DNA from: Candidatus Treponema caballi
GTDB lineage: Bacteria > Spirochaetota > Spirochaetia > Treponematales > Treponemataceae
Assembly (NCBI GenBank): GCA_018066285.1
Contig: JAGHRS010000031.1
Location: 1-64,000 of the forward strand
Direction: 5' to 3'
DNA length: 64,000 nucleotides
The notes beneath the pieces are model-generated. The model was not told the DNA's origin, ran no database searches, and saw nothing but the letters and a program-made list of their open reading frames with translations. The position numbers were made by a program, and so were the translations under genes. This document shows positions 34,884 to 44,729 of this stretch, one piece after another (positions within the stretch are counted from its first letter, which is position 1; each line of letters starts with the position of its first letter).

Positions 34884-35621
34884 TTATTCAATCAACCCCA
34901 GATACACCATGTAAACGGCACCGATATCAGCAGAAGAAGCTGTATATCCCCTCTGCTTAAGCTCAGAAGCCATATCCTTCTGGGTCATGCCGGGATTTTC
35001 ATTGTATATACTTTTAATTACAAGCACTAACTCAGGATCAACAAGAGCTGCCTTTGAGAAAATGCCCTTCTTTGACAATGCCATGACTGCCGCTTCAAGG
35101 CGCTCAAGCCGGTCAAAGACATAAGAATCAGAAAGGTACAGTTCCGGAGATCTGATGGCGGCGGAAAGCTCGCTCAGGAAAGCATCAGGTGCAATGTAGG
35201 CGCCCTGCACTCTCGGGATAAGCTCATTCACTTTCACCGTCACATCATAAAATAATGCCGTATCAAAACGAAAGGCAAGTCCGGACGGAAGATACTGTGC
35301 CAGATCTTTTCCTTCATAGGAAAGTGATTCCGGAATAATGGCAAAGCGGAATGTTCCTGTCTCAGAGAACGCGGCAGAAGCACGGCTTCCTTTCAGGCCT
35401 GGAAGAGCCCAGACGGTATCAAGACAGGAAGTAAGCTTTGAAACGTTGGCTTCAGAAACGCCTGTTCCATTCTGGATTGTCACCGTCTTGCCGTCAGCCC
35501 GGGACAATGTCACAGAACCATCCGGCTGAGAGGATGAACTCCAGCTTTCAGCAAAAAGAAAGGAACAAAGTAAGAAGCAGACTGTAAAAGCAGTTATTTT
35601 TCTGAGAATGTTATTTTTCAT
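34884..35621 (-). CDS. Exported protein of unknown function
   Basis: The 245-residue protein has a signal peptide (KITAFTVCFLLCSFLFAES). An N-terminal domain of beta strands follows (SQPDGSVTLSRADGKTVTI). The helical C-terminal third includes MTQKDMASELKQRGYTASSADI, which looks like a helix-turn-helix-like fold but in an exported context. No family was recognised. Its start overlaps the upstream coiled-coil gene by 4 nt (ATGA), indicating joint translation, and it ends 25 nt before the activase gene. It may work with the membrane coiled-coil protein at the envelope. Confidence 0.68.
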   Translation of the reverse strand: MKNNILRKITAFTVCFLLCSFLFAESWSSSSQPDGSVTLSRADGKTVTIQNGTGVSEANVSKLTSCLDTVWALPGLKGSRASAAFSETGTFRFAIIPESLSYEGKDLAQYLPSGLAFRFDTALFYDVTVKVNELIPRVQGAYIAPDAFLSELSAAIRSPELYLSDSYVFDRLERLEAAVMALSKKGIFSKAALVDPELVLVIKSIYNENPGMTQKDMASELKQRGYTASSADIGAVYMVYLGLIE

Positions 35622-37147
35622 TTTCTACCACCTGTCAAATTAAGGATAATTGTGTCTGATTCACGGATTGTTTTTCCAGCTGCAGTTGATACAGGAACAG
35701 CATAGATGAAGCCTCCGTTATCAGTAAGAGTAACTTCACCGATATACTCGGATGCTCCACGATATACATAGGCTGTGTGACCAGCAGCTTCCCCTGCATA
35801 GACAGGAGATATGTACATAAGGTAGCTGTCTCCGGAACAGGCTGCTACGACACCATCGACACCCTGCTCAAATGCAAGGCTGTCAAAGTAAGCCATATAT
35901 TGCTCAAGGATACGGTTTTCATAACGCTCGTAAGCGAGCGCTTCCGTTATGCCCGAAATGGCATCTCCGTTCGTCTCGATGGTTTTTGTCAAAGCCATGA
36001 TTTTTTCATTCTGCAGCTCAATTTCGGATACTTTCTGGTCTATACGAAGCTTCAGCTCATCGTTTTCCGTATTCAAGTCAGCCATGATACGTTCAGCTTC
36101 AGTAACAAGCTGAATGCCGATTTCACTGGCAAGTTCCTTCACAGCCTTTACATACTCAGGCATTGAGTTGATCTGCGGAAGGTTAAGAAGAATGGATACG
36201 GCGTACTCAAGGTCACTCATTTTCGAAGCGACTTCTTCAAGCACAGGATACATATCTCCATCCGGATCAGCATTCTCTATACTGAAAGACTCATACCACG
36301 TTCCGCTGAGGGATGCGAGGATTGCATCACCACGCTCATCAATAATAATCGGGTCATACAGACTGCGCTGATACTGACTGCTCTGGTTTGTCTGCTTTAC
36401 GTAATCTTTCTGGTTCTGGATATCCTGCTCCTGAAGCTGGATGATCTTGTTTCTGAGCTCAGACAGGGCGGCTTCATACTTTTCTACAAGCGCCTGTTTT
36501 TCAAGTTCGAAAACCTGACGCTGGGAATCAATGGCAGCCTGCTGTTTCTGGGCTGTCTCAACAGAGTTGCTGTCATAAGCGGCAAGCTGGTTCTGATACT
36601 CACCAATGCGCGTATCAATATCAAGAAGCAGAGATTCGTACCTGCTGTTGATTTCCGTTATCTGCTTATCATATTCTTCATCAAGCTCATCCATGCGTTC
36701 CTGCAGCTGAACGCTCGCAAGGTTCAGCGACTGCAGGGCAAGTTTGTCAACTTCATTGCGGGCACGGGCAGCTTCAAGTTCATTCTGTCTGTCCTGCTCA
36801 TTCCGGCTTTTTTCAGAAATGGCGTTTTCAAGATCAGACTGTGTGCGGGAGACCATATCCAGAAGCTTTTTGAGGTTAACGTCTTCGAACACATCAACGT
36901 TGACAGAAATCTGTCTGTTACGATAATCGATATACTTAGAAATACCGATTGTCGTAGCAATCGCAATAACAAACAGAATTCCGATTATGATGGCTGTCCG
37001 GTAATCCTTGTTTTTTGATGCCTTTGCATACTCATGTTCAAGGTCATACGTTTCTGCCTGTTCTTTATATGATTTGAAAAATGTGTTTTGCAGGAACAGC
37101 CTGACTTCAGGCATCATTCCATTAGTTACTTTGTTGTCATCGCCCAT
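35618..37147 (-). CDS. Single-pass membrane coiled-coil protein
   Basis: The 509-residue protein has a short cytoplasmic N-terminus and one membrane helix (YRTAIIIGILFVIAIATTIGI, about residues 50-70). A long coiled coil covers about 85-250 (Glu/Gln/Arg-rich, heptad-like), followed by a second coiled-coil stretch and a C-terminal globular domain ending in FIYAVPVSTAAGKTIRESDTIILNL. I prefer the ATG at 37147 (GGTGGAG upstream) to the track start at 37159. The first residues overlap the cyclase gene's 3' end, so the two are translationally linked. No known family was recognised. The C-terminal part is probably extracytoplasmic, and an envelope scaffold or signalling partner is a guess. Confidence 0.72.
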   Translation of the reverse strand: MGDDNKVTNGMMPEVRLFLQNTFFKSYKEQAETYDLEHEYAKASKNKDYRTAIIIGILFVIAIATTIGISKYIDYRNRQISVNVDVFEDVNLKKLLDMVSRTQSDLENAISEKSRNEQDRQNELEAARARNEVDKLALQSLNLASVQLQERMDELDEEYDKQITEINSRYESLLLDIDTRIGEYQNQLAAYDSNSVETAQKQQAAIDSQRQVFELEKQALVEKYEAALSELRNKIIQLQEQDIQNQKDYVKQTNQSSQYQRSLYDPIIIDERGDAILASLSGTWYESFSIENADPDGDMYPVLEEVASKMSDLEYAVSILLNLPQINSMPEYVKAVKELASEIGIQLVTEAERIMADLNTENDELKLRIDQKVSEIELQNEKIMALTKTIETNGDAISGITEALAYERYENRILEQYMAYFDSLAFEQGVDGVVAACSGDSYLMYISPVYAGEAAGHTAYVYRGASEYIGEVTLTDNGGFIYAVPVSTAAGKTIRESDTIILNLTGGRK

Positions 37148-38811
37148 ATTCCACTCCACCCTTCAGGCACTGTTTTTCCTTTTATTCTTTCGAGGAATAC
37201 ATCAGCAGCATCGACTCCGCAAGCCTTGAATTCTGCCTCAGCCTTGCGCCAGTCACCTTCGTAATAAGCATCGAGAGCTTCCTCGTATTTTTTCCATTTT
37301 GCAAGAGTCTCTTCATCCACAGCTTCTTTCTCAAGCGGCAGATAAATCTTCTTTCCAATCTGCTTTCCCTTAACCTGGACGGTATCAATCTCAAAGAAAC
37401 GGTACTTGTCTGAGTACTTCTCAACTTCAGCCTTGACATACTGAGAAATGATGACAGGCAGGTGATAAATACGCGTCAGACCTTCAAGACGGGAAGCTGC
37501 ATTGACGTTGTCACCGATGACGGTATTAGTCATGTGCTCCGCAGAACCGATGTTTCCGTAGAATACGTTTCCGCCGTCAATACCGACGCCGACATCAATA
37601 AGAACAGCCTTGAAAACGCGCTCTTCAGTCTCTGTAAGATTGCGCTCCTTCTCAATCTCAGCCCTGCGTGCAAGCAGTTTCTCGCGGAGTTCTGCCGTAA
37701 CGCGGGTAATCTCCCACGCACACTGGAGTGCGTTCACCGACTTCAGTTCAGGATGATCGAGCGCGCCATAAACTGCAAGAACAGCATCACCAATGATGGA
37801 ACCGATTGTTCCCTGATTCTCATGGATGCGGTGAATGACGCGGTCATAGTGAATGTTCAGCAGGCTGATGATGTCGTTGCCGAGCGTTTCTGTCATGTAC
37901 GTGAATCCGCGGATATCCGAGAAGAGGATGGTAAGGTCGCGCTGCTGGCCTTCCAGCTTGATGATGTGATCGCTGTATGCCTTGTTGACGACGTCCTTTG
38001 AAACGAACTTCTGGAAAATACCGAGCAGGTTGTTGATAGATGAAGAAAGCGCGTTGAACGAAGCACCAAGATAGGTGACATCATCGTTTGGAGCGCCCTC
38101 AAGATTGATAAGCCCCAGTTCCTGTCTGTTCTGCATTTCATGAAGGCTGTCTGACATCTGGCGGATGTACTTCAGGATGTTTCTGAATGAGAACAGTCCG
38201 GCGCCAAGGAAAACGCCGGTCAGACAGATGATGATGATGGTGATGACAAGGAAGACATGACGGGAAGCGGCTTCCATTTCTCTTACAAGGTCAGCACGGA
38301 TAAGATAGAACTGCCAGTCCTCGTGATATTTGTAAACAGCAAGATACTCGCCTTTTTCTGTCTGAAAGCGGAGGCTTCCTTCGAAAACGCCGGCATTCTT
38401 CGCAGCATTCATCTGCTTGATGGCACTTTTATCAGTAAATCCATCGCCAAAGATGTCTGATGTTGAAAAAGTAACCAGACCTGTCGGCTCGACGCCAACG
38501 GCAAGGCTGGCTTCCTGAGTGAAACTGCGACGGGCTGAAGATGAAACTGCATCAAGAGCCTCATCTCTGTTCTGTGAATATTTGTAAATCTCAAACTGAT
38601 TTGTTGCAGCAGTGTACATCTCCTTGAGCTGGTCAACCAGAATCTGGTTAGTCAGTTTGATTGTCTCCTTCTTGTTCAACTGAATGTTGATGAAGTTGGT
38701 CATAAAGTTTGACAGGAGAAGCAGAAGAACGAATACTGCCAGTATTTTTGCAGAAATTGGAATAATCGGTGTCTTACCGACGTACTGCACAAAGCCTTTT
38801 TTTCTAGACAT
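37126..38811 (-). CDS. Class III adenylate/guanylate cyclase, membrane-bound sensor type
   Basis: The 561-residue protein has two membrane helices (about residues 20-40 and 190-215) flanking an extracytoplasmic sensor domain. A HAMP-like linker and a C-terminal class III nucleotidyl cyclase domain follow. Metal-binding Asp residues are in LFSDIRGFT and GDAVLAV, and the transition-state region is NTVIGDNVNAASRLEG. The position usually occupied by a substrate-selecting Lys (GTxDKFIGD) reads GTIGSIIGD, so nucleotide preference is uncertain. I prefer the ATG at 38811 (MSRKKGF, GGTGGGG upstream) to the track start. The gene overlaps the next coiled-coil membrane protein, suggesting a signalling unit. 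Confidence 0.85.
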   Translation of the reverse strand: MSRKKGFVQYVGKTPIIPISAKILAVFVLLLLLSNFMTNFINIQLNKKETIKLTNQILVDQLKEMYTAATNQFEIYKYSQNRDEALDAVSSSARRSFTQEASLAVGVEPTGLVTFSTSDIFGDGFTDKSAIKQMNAAKNAGVFEGSLRFQTEKGEYLAVYKYHEDWQFYLIRADLVREMEAASRHVFLVITIIIICLTGVFLGAGLFSFRNILKYIRQMSDSLHEMQNRQELGLINLEGAPNDDVTYLGASFNALSSSINNLLGIFQKFVSKDVVNKAYSDHIIKLEGQQRDLTILFSDIRGFTYMTETLGNDIISLLNIHYDRVIHRIHENQGTIGSIIGDAVLAVYGALDHPELKSVNALQCAWEITRVTAELREKLLARRAEIEKERNLTETEERVFKAVLIDVGVGIDGGNVFYGNIGSAEHMTNTVIGDNVNAASRLEGLTRIYHLPVIISQYVKAEVEKYSDKYRFFEIDTVQVKGKQIGKKIYLPLEKEAVDEETLAKWKKYEEALDAYYEGDWRKAEAEFKACGVDAADVFLERIKGKTVPEGWSGIWAMTTK

Positions 38812-38879
38812 TTGAAACCCCACCAATTCTAGTTTATTAGCATTGTGCTTTTTACGCAATAGTTATATCCTTTCATTAT

Positions 38880-40496
38880 ATGAATAAAAAAGATAAAAAG
38901 GATTCATCGCTGCTCCGTTCCGGAGTCAGTCTTTCTTTTCTGACCCTGCTTTCCCGCATCATGGGACTTATCAGGGAAATGACAAAAGCAGCCTTTCTCG
39001 GAACAACAGTTCTGGGAGACGCTTTTACTTTTGCCTTCCAGCTTCCAAATCTTTTCCGCCGTCTGTTTGCGGAAAACAGCATATCCGTTGCTTTCATCCC
39101 GACCTTCAAGCAGTATCTTGAGAATGAACAGGGGGATGACATCAGGCAGAAAGAAACGAAGGATTTCGTTGCCGCCACATTCACCCTCGTCACGTTCCTT
39201 ACTACAGTGCTGACCGTCATCTGCATGGTGGCAGCACCGCTCTACATTCCGCTTTTCACCAAGGCCACAGACCCTGAAACCATTTCAGAAATGACATTGC
39301 TGACACGGATCATGTTCCCGTACCTCATCGTTATTTCCGTCGCGGCTTTCTTCCAGGGCATTCTGAACGGCATAAAGATTTTTTCTCCATCCGGATTCAC
39401 GCCGGTTCTGTTCAACCTGATTGTCATTGTTGCAACGTACGTGCTTTCTCCATACACGGCGAATCCTGCACGTGCAATGTCAATCGGCGTTATTGCAGGA
39501 GGAACGGTCCAGGCGCTTTTCCAGCTGCCGTTTGTGCTTAAAAACGGATGGCGGCTGCGTTTCTCAAGCCTGAAAGCCGCATTCACCAATCCCGGAACAC
39601 GGAAGGTCATCTCTCTTATCGGCCCGACCATCATCGGCATGGCGGCGTATCAGCTGAACGACCTTGTTTCCATGAGTCTTGCAGGCCGCGCAGGTGTCGG
39701 CATCCAGTCAAGCTTAAGCTACTCTCTGCGCCTTCAGGAGCTCATCCTCGGCATTTTCGCCGTCTCCATCAGTACGGTAATCCTGCCTGACCTGACCGGC
39801 TATGCCCAGAAAAAGGATTTTGAAAAGTTCAATGACCTGCTCACCACTGCAATCCGCATCATGGTGTTCATCAGCATTCCGGTCACAGCCTTTTCGCTTG
39901 TCTCGGGCGAAAACATCATCCGCCTCGTGTATCAGTCACGCACTTTCACGGATGAGTCTGTCGCACTCACACTTGATGCATTCAGATGGCACATTGCGGG
40001 TCTTGTCTTCATTGCGCTGAACCGCATTCTCGCGCCGGCATTCTACTCCCGCAGCAACACAAAATCACCGACCATTGCCGGGCTTTTCAACTTCGTGACA
40101 AACATGCTGCTGGCGGCAATTCTGGCAACTCCGATGAAAGGTGCCGGTATCGCGCTCGCCCTTTCCGCAGCCAGTGCCGTAAACACCATCATGCTGTTTG
40201 TATTCATGAAAAAAGAGCATTTCAGCGGCGTCGGTTCCCTGGTAAAGACGACAATCCTTTACTCGCTCAAGATGGTCGCCCTTTCCGTTGTTGCCGCAGT
40301 GCCGACGTACCTGATACGGCAGCCGCTGCTTGATGCGTTTGCAGGACACAACCGCATCATCTCACAGGGAGTTCCGCTTCTTTGCATGGGCATTGTCTTT
40401 GCGGCTGTCGGCGTCATTCTGATGTTCGTTACACGCGATCCGCTCATCAGCAAAGGAAAGGCACTGCTTAAGTCACGCACCAGCAAGAGTAAATAG
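38880..40496 (+). CDS. murJ: Lipid II flippase MurJ (MviN)
   Basis: The 538-residue polytopic inner-membrane protein moves lipid II to the periplasmic face for peptidoglycan synthesis. The N-terminus (SGVSLSFLTLLSRIMGLIREM) and the region AFTFAFQLPNLFRRLFAENSISVAFIPTFKQYL are characteristic of MurJ/MviN. Roughly 14 hydrophobic segments follow, the usual number. The length is normal. Its ATG lies 68 nt from the divergent cyclase start, so the short intergenic stretch must hold both promoters. The aminopeptidase gene follows after 28 nt and is likely cotranscribed. Confidence 0.93.
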   Translation: MNKKDKKDSSLLRSGVSLSFLTLLSRIMGLIREMTKAAFLGTTVLGDAFTFAFQLPNLFRRLFAENSISVAFIPTFKQYLENEQGDDIRQKETKDFVAATFTLVTFLTTVLTVICMVAAPLYIPLFTKATDPETISEMTLLTRIMFPYLIVISVAAFFQGILNGIKIFSPSGFTPVLFNLIVIVATYVLSPYTANPARAMSIGVIAGGTVQALFQLPFVLKNGWRLRFSSLKAAFTNPGTRKVISLIGPTIIGMAAYQLNDLVSMSLAGRAGVGIQSSLSYSLRLQELILGIFAVSISTVILPDLTGYAQKKDFEKFNDLLTTAIRIMVFISIPVTAFSLVSGENIIRLVYQSRTFTDESVALTLDAFRWHIAGLVFIALNRILAPAFYSRSNTKSPTIAGLFNFVTNMLLAAILATPMKGAGIALALSAASAVNTIMLFVFMKKEHFSGVGSLVKTTILYSLKMVALSVVAAVPTYLIRQPLLDAFAGHNRIISQGVPLLCMGIVFAAVGVILMFVTRDPLISKGKALLKSRTSKSK

Positions 40497-40524
40497 TTTT
40501 CATTAATATACAAGGAGATACGTT

Positions 40525-41655
40525 ATGTACGACATGAAAGAAATATATGAAAAACGCCGGGCAGCAATGATTGCCTGGATGAACGAAAACAATATCAGTG
40601 CTGTAGTCTTCAGGGATTTTGAGGAATGCCGCTCACCAAGCGTACGGTACTTTACCGGACAGCCGACGGATGCAACATTCGTGCTTTCAGCAGACGGCTC
40701 AAACATCCTTATTCCGTGGGATGAGAACATGGCTAAGAAAATGGCTCTCGTAGATACCATCATTCCGTTCACACGCTTTGAGCGCGATCCTGTGCAGGCT
40801 GTCGCAGGCGCCCTTAAGAAACTGAAAGTGCCGCACCACACGCGTGTCGAGATTCCGGGAACGACGACATATCCTGAGTTCCTGCACTACGTGGATGCAC
40901 TTTCAGAGTACGATGTCATCTGCCGCGAGAACGGCGCTGTTGATTACGCGACAAGCCTGCGTGCTGTGAAGGATGAATACGAGATTGCCTGTACCAGAAA
41001 GGCGGCTGCCATTACGGACGCGCTCATCGACAGTCTTGAGGCAGGTGTCAGAAACGGTACGATTACCACAGAAACAGACGCCGCCCTGCTTATTGAAAGA
41101 GAATGCCGCAAAGCCGGCTGTGAAGGCACCGGATTCGATACTCTTGCGGCAGGCCCCGCACGCAGTTTCGGCATTCACTGCTTCCCGCCGTACACAGCAG
41201 GAGCTTTCCCGGCACAGGGGCTTTCAATACTGGACTTCGGCGTCGTTTATCAGGGCTACACCAGTGACGTTACGCTGACATTCGCAAAGGGCCCGCTGAC
41301 TGAAGCCCAGGAAAAGCAGCTTGAACTCGTTCAGAAAGCCTATGACGAGGCTGTTCCGCTTTACGTCAAGGATGTGCCGGTCCGCGCCGCTGCTGTGAAA
41401 GCAGATGAGGTTTTCGCATCAGGAAAGAGGAGCATGCCGCACAGTCTCGGTCACGGAATCGGCCTCGAATGTCACGAGGCTCCGCTTGTAAGGCCGAAGA
41501 CGCCGGCAGAAGAGCTTCTGAAACCAGGCATGATTGTTACCTGTGAACCTGGTCTGTACGACGAAAATATTGGCGGCTGCCGTCTTGAAAACGACATTCT
41601 CGTCACTGAGGATGGAAACGAGGTTCTGACTCACGCACGCATCATCCGCGTTTAA
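40525..41655 (+). CDS. Xaa-Pro aminopeptidase / M24 metallopeptidase
   Basis: The 376-residue cytosolic peptidase has an N-terminal creatinase-like domain (residues about 1-140) and a C-terminal pita-bread catalytic domain. Metal ligands are visible: two Asp in LDFGVVYQGYTSDVT, His in HSLGHGIGLECHE, and Glu in IVTCEPGLYDE and in GCRLENDILVTEDG. The enzyme removes N-terminal residues preceding proline or cleaves Xaa-Pro dipeptides. CAAGGAG precedes the ATG. The last 4 nt overlap the stop of the convergent TPR gene, leaving no room for a separate terminator. Confidence 0.9.
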   Translation: MYDMKEIYEKRRAAMIAWMNENNISAVVFRDFEECRSPSVRYFTGQPTDATFVLSADGSNILIPWDENMAKKMALVDTIIPFTRFERDPVQAVAGALKKLKVPHHTRVEIPGTTTYPEFLHYVDALSEYDVICRENGAVDYATSLRAVKDEYEIACTRKAAAITDALIDSLEAGVRNGTITTETDAALLIERECRKAGCEGTGFDTLAAGPARSFGIHCFPPYTAGAFPAQGLSILDFGVVYQGYTSDVTLTFAKGPLTEAQEKQLELVQKAYDEAVPLYVKDVPVRAAAVKADEVFASGKRSMPHSLGHGIGLECHEAPLVRPKTPAEELLKPGMIVTCEPGLYDENIGGCRLENDILVTEDGNEVLTHARIIRV

Positions 41656-44600
41656 CTGTCGAGATGCAGCTTTTTGCGTATCAAGGCCATGGTACGCAGA
41701 AGACCGCTGCCTGTTCTTTCAAAAGCAGGTTTTTCTTCGGGTTCTTCTTCAGGAACGATGACCTCGCCTTCCTTTGTCTTCATACCGCCGGTCTCCCTGA
41801 TTGAGGATGCAGCTGCAAGAAGGCCACTCTTTGCACGGAGCCGTTCAAGAACATATTGCAGTCCGTTTTCTTCAAGCTTATCGAAAAAGGCGACACGCTG
41901 ATCTGTAGAAAAGCCTGGAAGCAGTTTGCGTAATTCGCGGAACATGCCGGCAGAAGAACGGAAATCCTTCTGCAGCGGGCAGCCTATTTCACGCAGGATT
42001 TTCTTCACCAGCGTGATTGTATGCTTCTCAGCTTCCTTGCGCTTGGAGCGGCGGCTCTTATCAGCTTCTACAAACTGATTGTCATCCGAGAAGACGACCT
42101 GCTCAGGGATTTCGACTTCATTATCGTCATCATCGAAAGTAAAGAGGTCATCTTCAGAATCCGGCTCTTCCTTTTCAACAGGAACGTCATCTTCAGGAAG
42201 CTCTTCATCATCCTCCGGCTCCGGTTCTGCAGTCTCTTCAAATACAGGTTCCTCCGGCTCCGGATCCTCAACGGGCTCTATATAGTCGTCAATAGCAATA
42301 TCGTCTGCTTCTTCAGGAACACCGGAACTGTCGTCATCATCTTCATCAGGAACAACAAGCTGCTCGCTTTCGTAATTCCTGCCTTCTGGAAGTTCGCCGC
42401 CTGCTTCTGCACCTTCATCATCTTCATCGAAAAAGAAAAGAGACTCATCGGAAGACGTCTGTGCCGGCGGCGTACCGGCTGAAACACCTGGCGCTTCAGC
42501 GGCAACCTGAGGAGCCGTCTGCTGCGGAGGCATAGCCTGTCCTGCAGGCTGCATCTGTGGCGGCATTGCCTCAGGAGGAACTGGCGGCTGCATCTGCGGA
42601 GGCATTCCTTCAGGCGGAACCGGCGGCTGCATCTGAGGCGGCCACGGCGGTGTCTGTGGAGGAGTCTGTGGCCACGTCGGTGTCTGTGGTGGTGTCTGAG
42701 GCGGCCACTGGGAAGACTGCGGAGGCATCATCCGGGGATCAGGATATTGCGGATACTGAGGATATGGCGGCTGGTAAGGCTGTGGATACGGCGGATAAGC
42801 CTGCTGTGGATACGGCTGTGATGGCAGAACCTGCTGCCACTGAGGAGGCTGACTTTCAGGCCTCTTTGGTCCCATATCCACAATTTCATCACGTTCATAA
42901 CCAGTTCCATCAACATCATACATGCGGGAAGGTTCATCAGGCATTTTCTGGGTAAGCCGTCTTGGAACAAACTCAATAGGCATATCAGGAGGCAGCAGGT
43001 CATCATCGTGATTATCAGCCTTTTCCATCATTGTCTCGAGTCTTTCCGACATTGAAGCAAGATCGATTGAGGATGTGTGGAAAATATCGTCTTCCTCTAT
43101 CTGTTCCTCTGTCTGGGTAGTAACAATTTCTTCAACCTTTACATCAGCTTCCTTAATATCCTCGCCAACGGATATATCAAACGGACCAGAATACTCCGGA
43201 ACTGTTTCCAGAGAACCGACTGTTTCCTCATACACCTTGATGGATTCCTGTATTTTTTCTGCAGTCGTGTTACTGTCATTTCCACTGAGGATATTTGAAA
43301 CAATCGCCATGGAATCAGGCTGCTGAGTAAGCTTATTGCCAAATCTTGATACGGCACTCAATGCTTCTGCATTACCAGGCTGGACACTGAGAACCGACTG
43401 GCAGGTACGAAGCGCTTCCGTGAATTTACCCTGCGCTTCCAGAGAGCGGCTCAGAGCAAGCAGTCCTTCGACATCAGACGGGTTTTTATCAAGATACGCG
43501 GAAAGTGACTGTACCGCTTCATCATATTTACCCATGTTCGTCATCTGCACTGCACAGTTACGGATTGCATCGACATAGCTTGGCTCAAGTTCAGAAATCT
43601 TCTTGAGACAGCCATTTGCCTTTCCATCCTGGCCTGCACGGGTATAGTACTGGGCAAGCAGATCAAGAGCCTTTACGTCATCCGGGTTTTTCCCGCGCAT
43701 TTCCTTTATCTTCTTCTCAGCTTCATCAAGTCTGTTCTGATTGATGAGCAGATGCGTATAGCGGGCTGTCTGTTCCGGCGTTTCAGGATTGACTTCCGCC
43801 ATTTTCTTGAGCAGGGCAATGGCGTCAGAGTTTCTGTTCTGCTTCTCGTAGACCTTCTCAAGCCTGTCGAGGACATTCATGTTATCAGGACTTTTTTCAA
43901 GCACCTGTTTGTAGGTTTCTTCTGCGTTGGCATAATCACCTGTACGCACATACAGACGTCCCTGAGTGACAAGAAGGTTTGTGTTGTCCGGATGAACCTT
44001 GAGACCCTGAGAAAGCAGTTCCTGCGCATCTCCGTACTGTTTTTCGCGGATGCAGAGGGACGCGTATCCGTCGAGGGCCTCGTTCCAGCCCGGCTTTGCA
44101 CGAAGGGCATTCTCAAAGCTTCTGCGTGCCTCGTCCGGCTTATTGAGGGCAACGTAACTGAGCGCTGCATTGTAGTGAAGAACCGGATGGTTCGGATCTT
44201 CGGTCAGGGCGCGGGAATACATCTGCAGCGCCTTTTTATGGTCACCGCGCAGGGATTCAATGAAACCGAGGTGGTTATAGGCAAGAACATCATGCGGGTT
44301 CTGGGAAATGACGGATTTGAAGCATTCTGCAGCGGCATCATAGTTACCCATGAGCTTATAGGTATGACCCATGTTGTACAGGAGATCCAGAGATTCTTTT
44401 CCCGTTTCCTGAGCTTTCTTCAGCACATCGATAGACCGGTCGTACTGTCCGAGACGGCGGAACACAGCGCCAAGATTTACCATGGCATCAAAGTTGCCCC
44501 GGTCAGCACGGAGAACGTTCAGATATGCTTCACAGGCTTTATCGTTCTCCTGAGATTTGTCATAACAGTTAGCAAGCTGAACGAGAGCTGTCGTATTCTC

Positions 44601-44711
44601 AGGCTCTTCCTCAAGAACCTGCTTCAGCAGTTTTGTGGCAAGAGGATAATCGCGGCCAATCTGAGCACTTTGAGCTCTGCTTAATAAACTTTCGATTTTG
44701 GAATTGCTCAT
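41652..44711 (-). CDS. TPR protein with proline-rich, acidic and C-terminal globular regions
   Basis: The 1019-residue cytosolic protein has no signal peptide. Residues about 15-480 are a solenoid of classical TPRs (A-Y-N-LG-GY-A patterns, for example AYNHLGFIESLRGDHKKAL). Residues about 619-734 are extremely Pro/Gln/Tyr-rich with short repeats. About 757-880 is highly acidic. The last 130 residues form a helical domain (TLVKKILREIGCPLQ, FFDKLEENGLQYVLERL). The layout suggests a large scaffold with a disordered interaction arm. AGGAGAAAAA precedes the ATG. The LamG protein gene ends 18 nt upstream of its start, so the two are probably cotranscribed. No function is known. Confidence 0.8.
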   Translation of the reverse strand: MSNSKIESLLSRAQSAQIGRDYPLATKLLKQVLEEEPENTTALVQLANCYDKSQENDKACEAYLNVLRADRGNFDAMVNLGAVFRRLGQYDRSIDVLKKAQETGKESLDLLYNMGHTYKLMGNYDAAAECFKSVISQNPHDVLAYNHLGFIESLRGDHKKALQMYSRALTEDPNHPVLHYNAALSYVALNKPDEARRSFENALRAKPGWNEALDGYASLCIREKQYGDAQELLSQGLKVHPDNTNLLVTQGRLYVRTGDYANAEETYKQVLEKSPDNMNVLDRLEKVYEKQNRNSDAIALLKKMAEVNPETPEQTARYTHLLINQNRLDEAEKKIKEMRGKNPDDVKALDLLAQYYTRAGQDGKANGCLKKISELEPSYVDAIRNCAVQMTNMGKYDEAVQSLSAYLDKNPSDVEGLLALSRSLEAQGKFTEALRTCQSVLSVQPGNAEALSAVSRFGNKLTQQPDSMAIVSNILSGNDSNTTAEKIQESIKVYEETVGSLETVPEYSGPFDISVGEDIKEADVKVEEIVTTQTEEQIEEDDIFHTSSIDLASMSERLETMMEKADNHDDDLLPPDMPIEFVPRRLTQKMPDEPSRMYDVDGTGYERDEIVDMGPKRPESQPPQWQQVLPSQPYPQQAYPPYPQPYQPPYPQYPQYPDPRMMPPQSSQWPPQTPPQTPTWPQTPPQTPPWPPQMQPPVPPEGMPPQMQPPVPPEAMPPQMQPAGQAMPPQQTAPQVAAEAPGVSAGTPPAQTSSDESLFFFDEDDEGAEAGGELPEGRNYESEQLVVPDEDDDDSSGVPEEADDIAIDDYIEPVEDPEPEEPVFEETAEPEPEDDEELPEDDVPVEKEEPDSEDDLFTFDDDDNEVEIPEQVVFSDDNQFVEADKSRRSKRKEAEKHTITLVKKILREIGCPLQKDFRSSAGMFRELRKLLPGFSTDQRVAFFDKLEENGLQYVLERLRAKSGLLAAASSIRETGGMKTKEGEVIVPEEEPEEKPAFERTGSGLLRTMALIRKKLHLDS
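42510..42855 (-). repeat. Proline-rich tandem-repeat segment of the TPR protein
   Basis: Repeats such as MPPQMQPPVPPE (two copies plus a third partial) and PPQTPxWPQ (three partial copies), with YPPYPQPY-type runs, give roughly 115 residues of low complexity. The DNA shows matching short tandem repeats, which are prone to length change. Confidence 0.75.
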
Positions 44712-44729
44712 TTTTTCTCCTGCCTGACA

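Noticed and set aside
43752-44684. 310-residue plus-strand ORF
   Set aside because: Antisense to the TPR region; repetitive TPR codons leave the opposite strand open.
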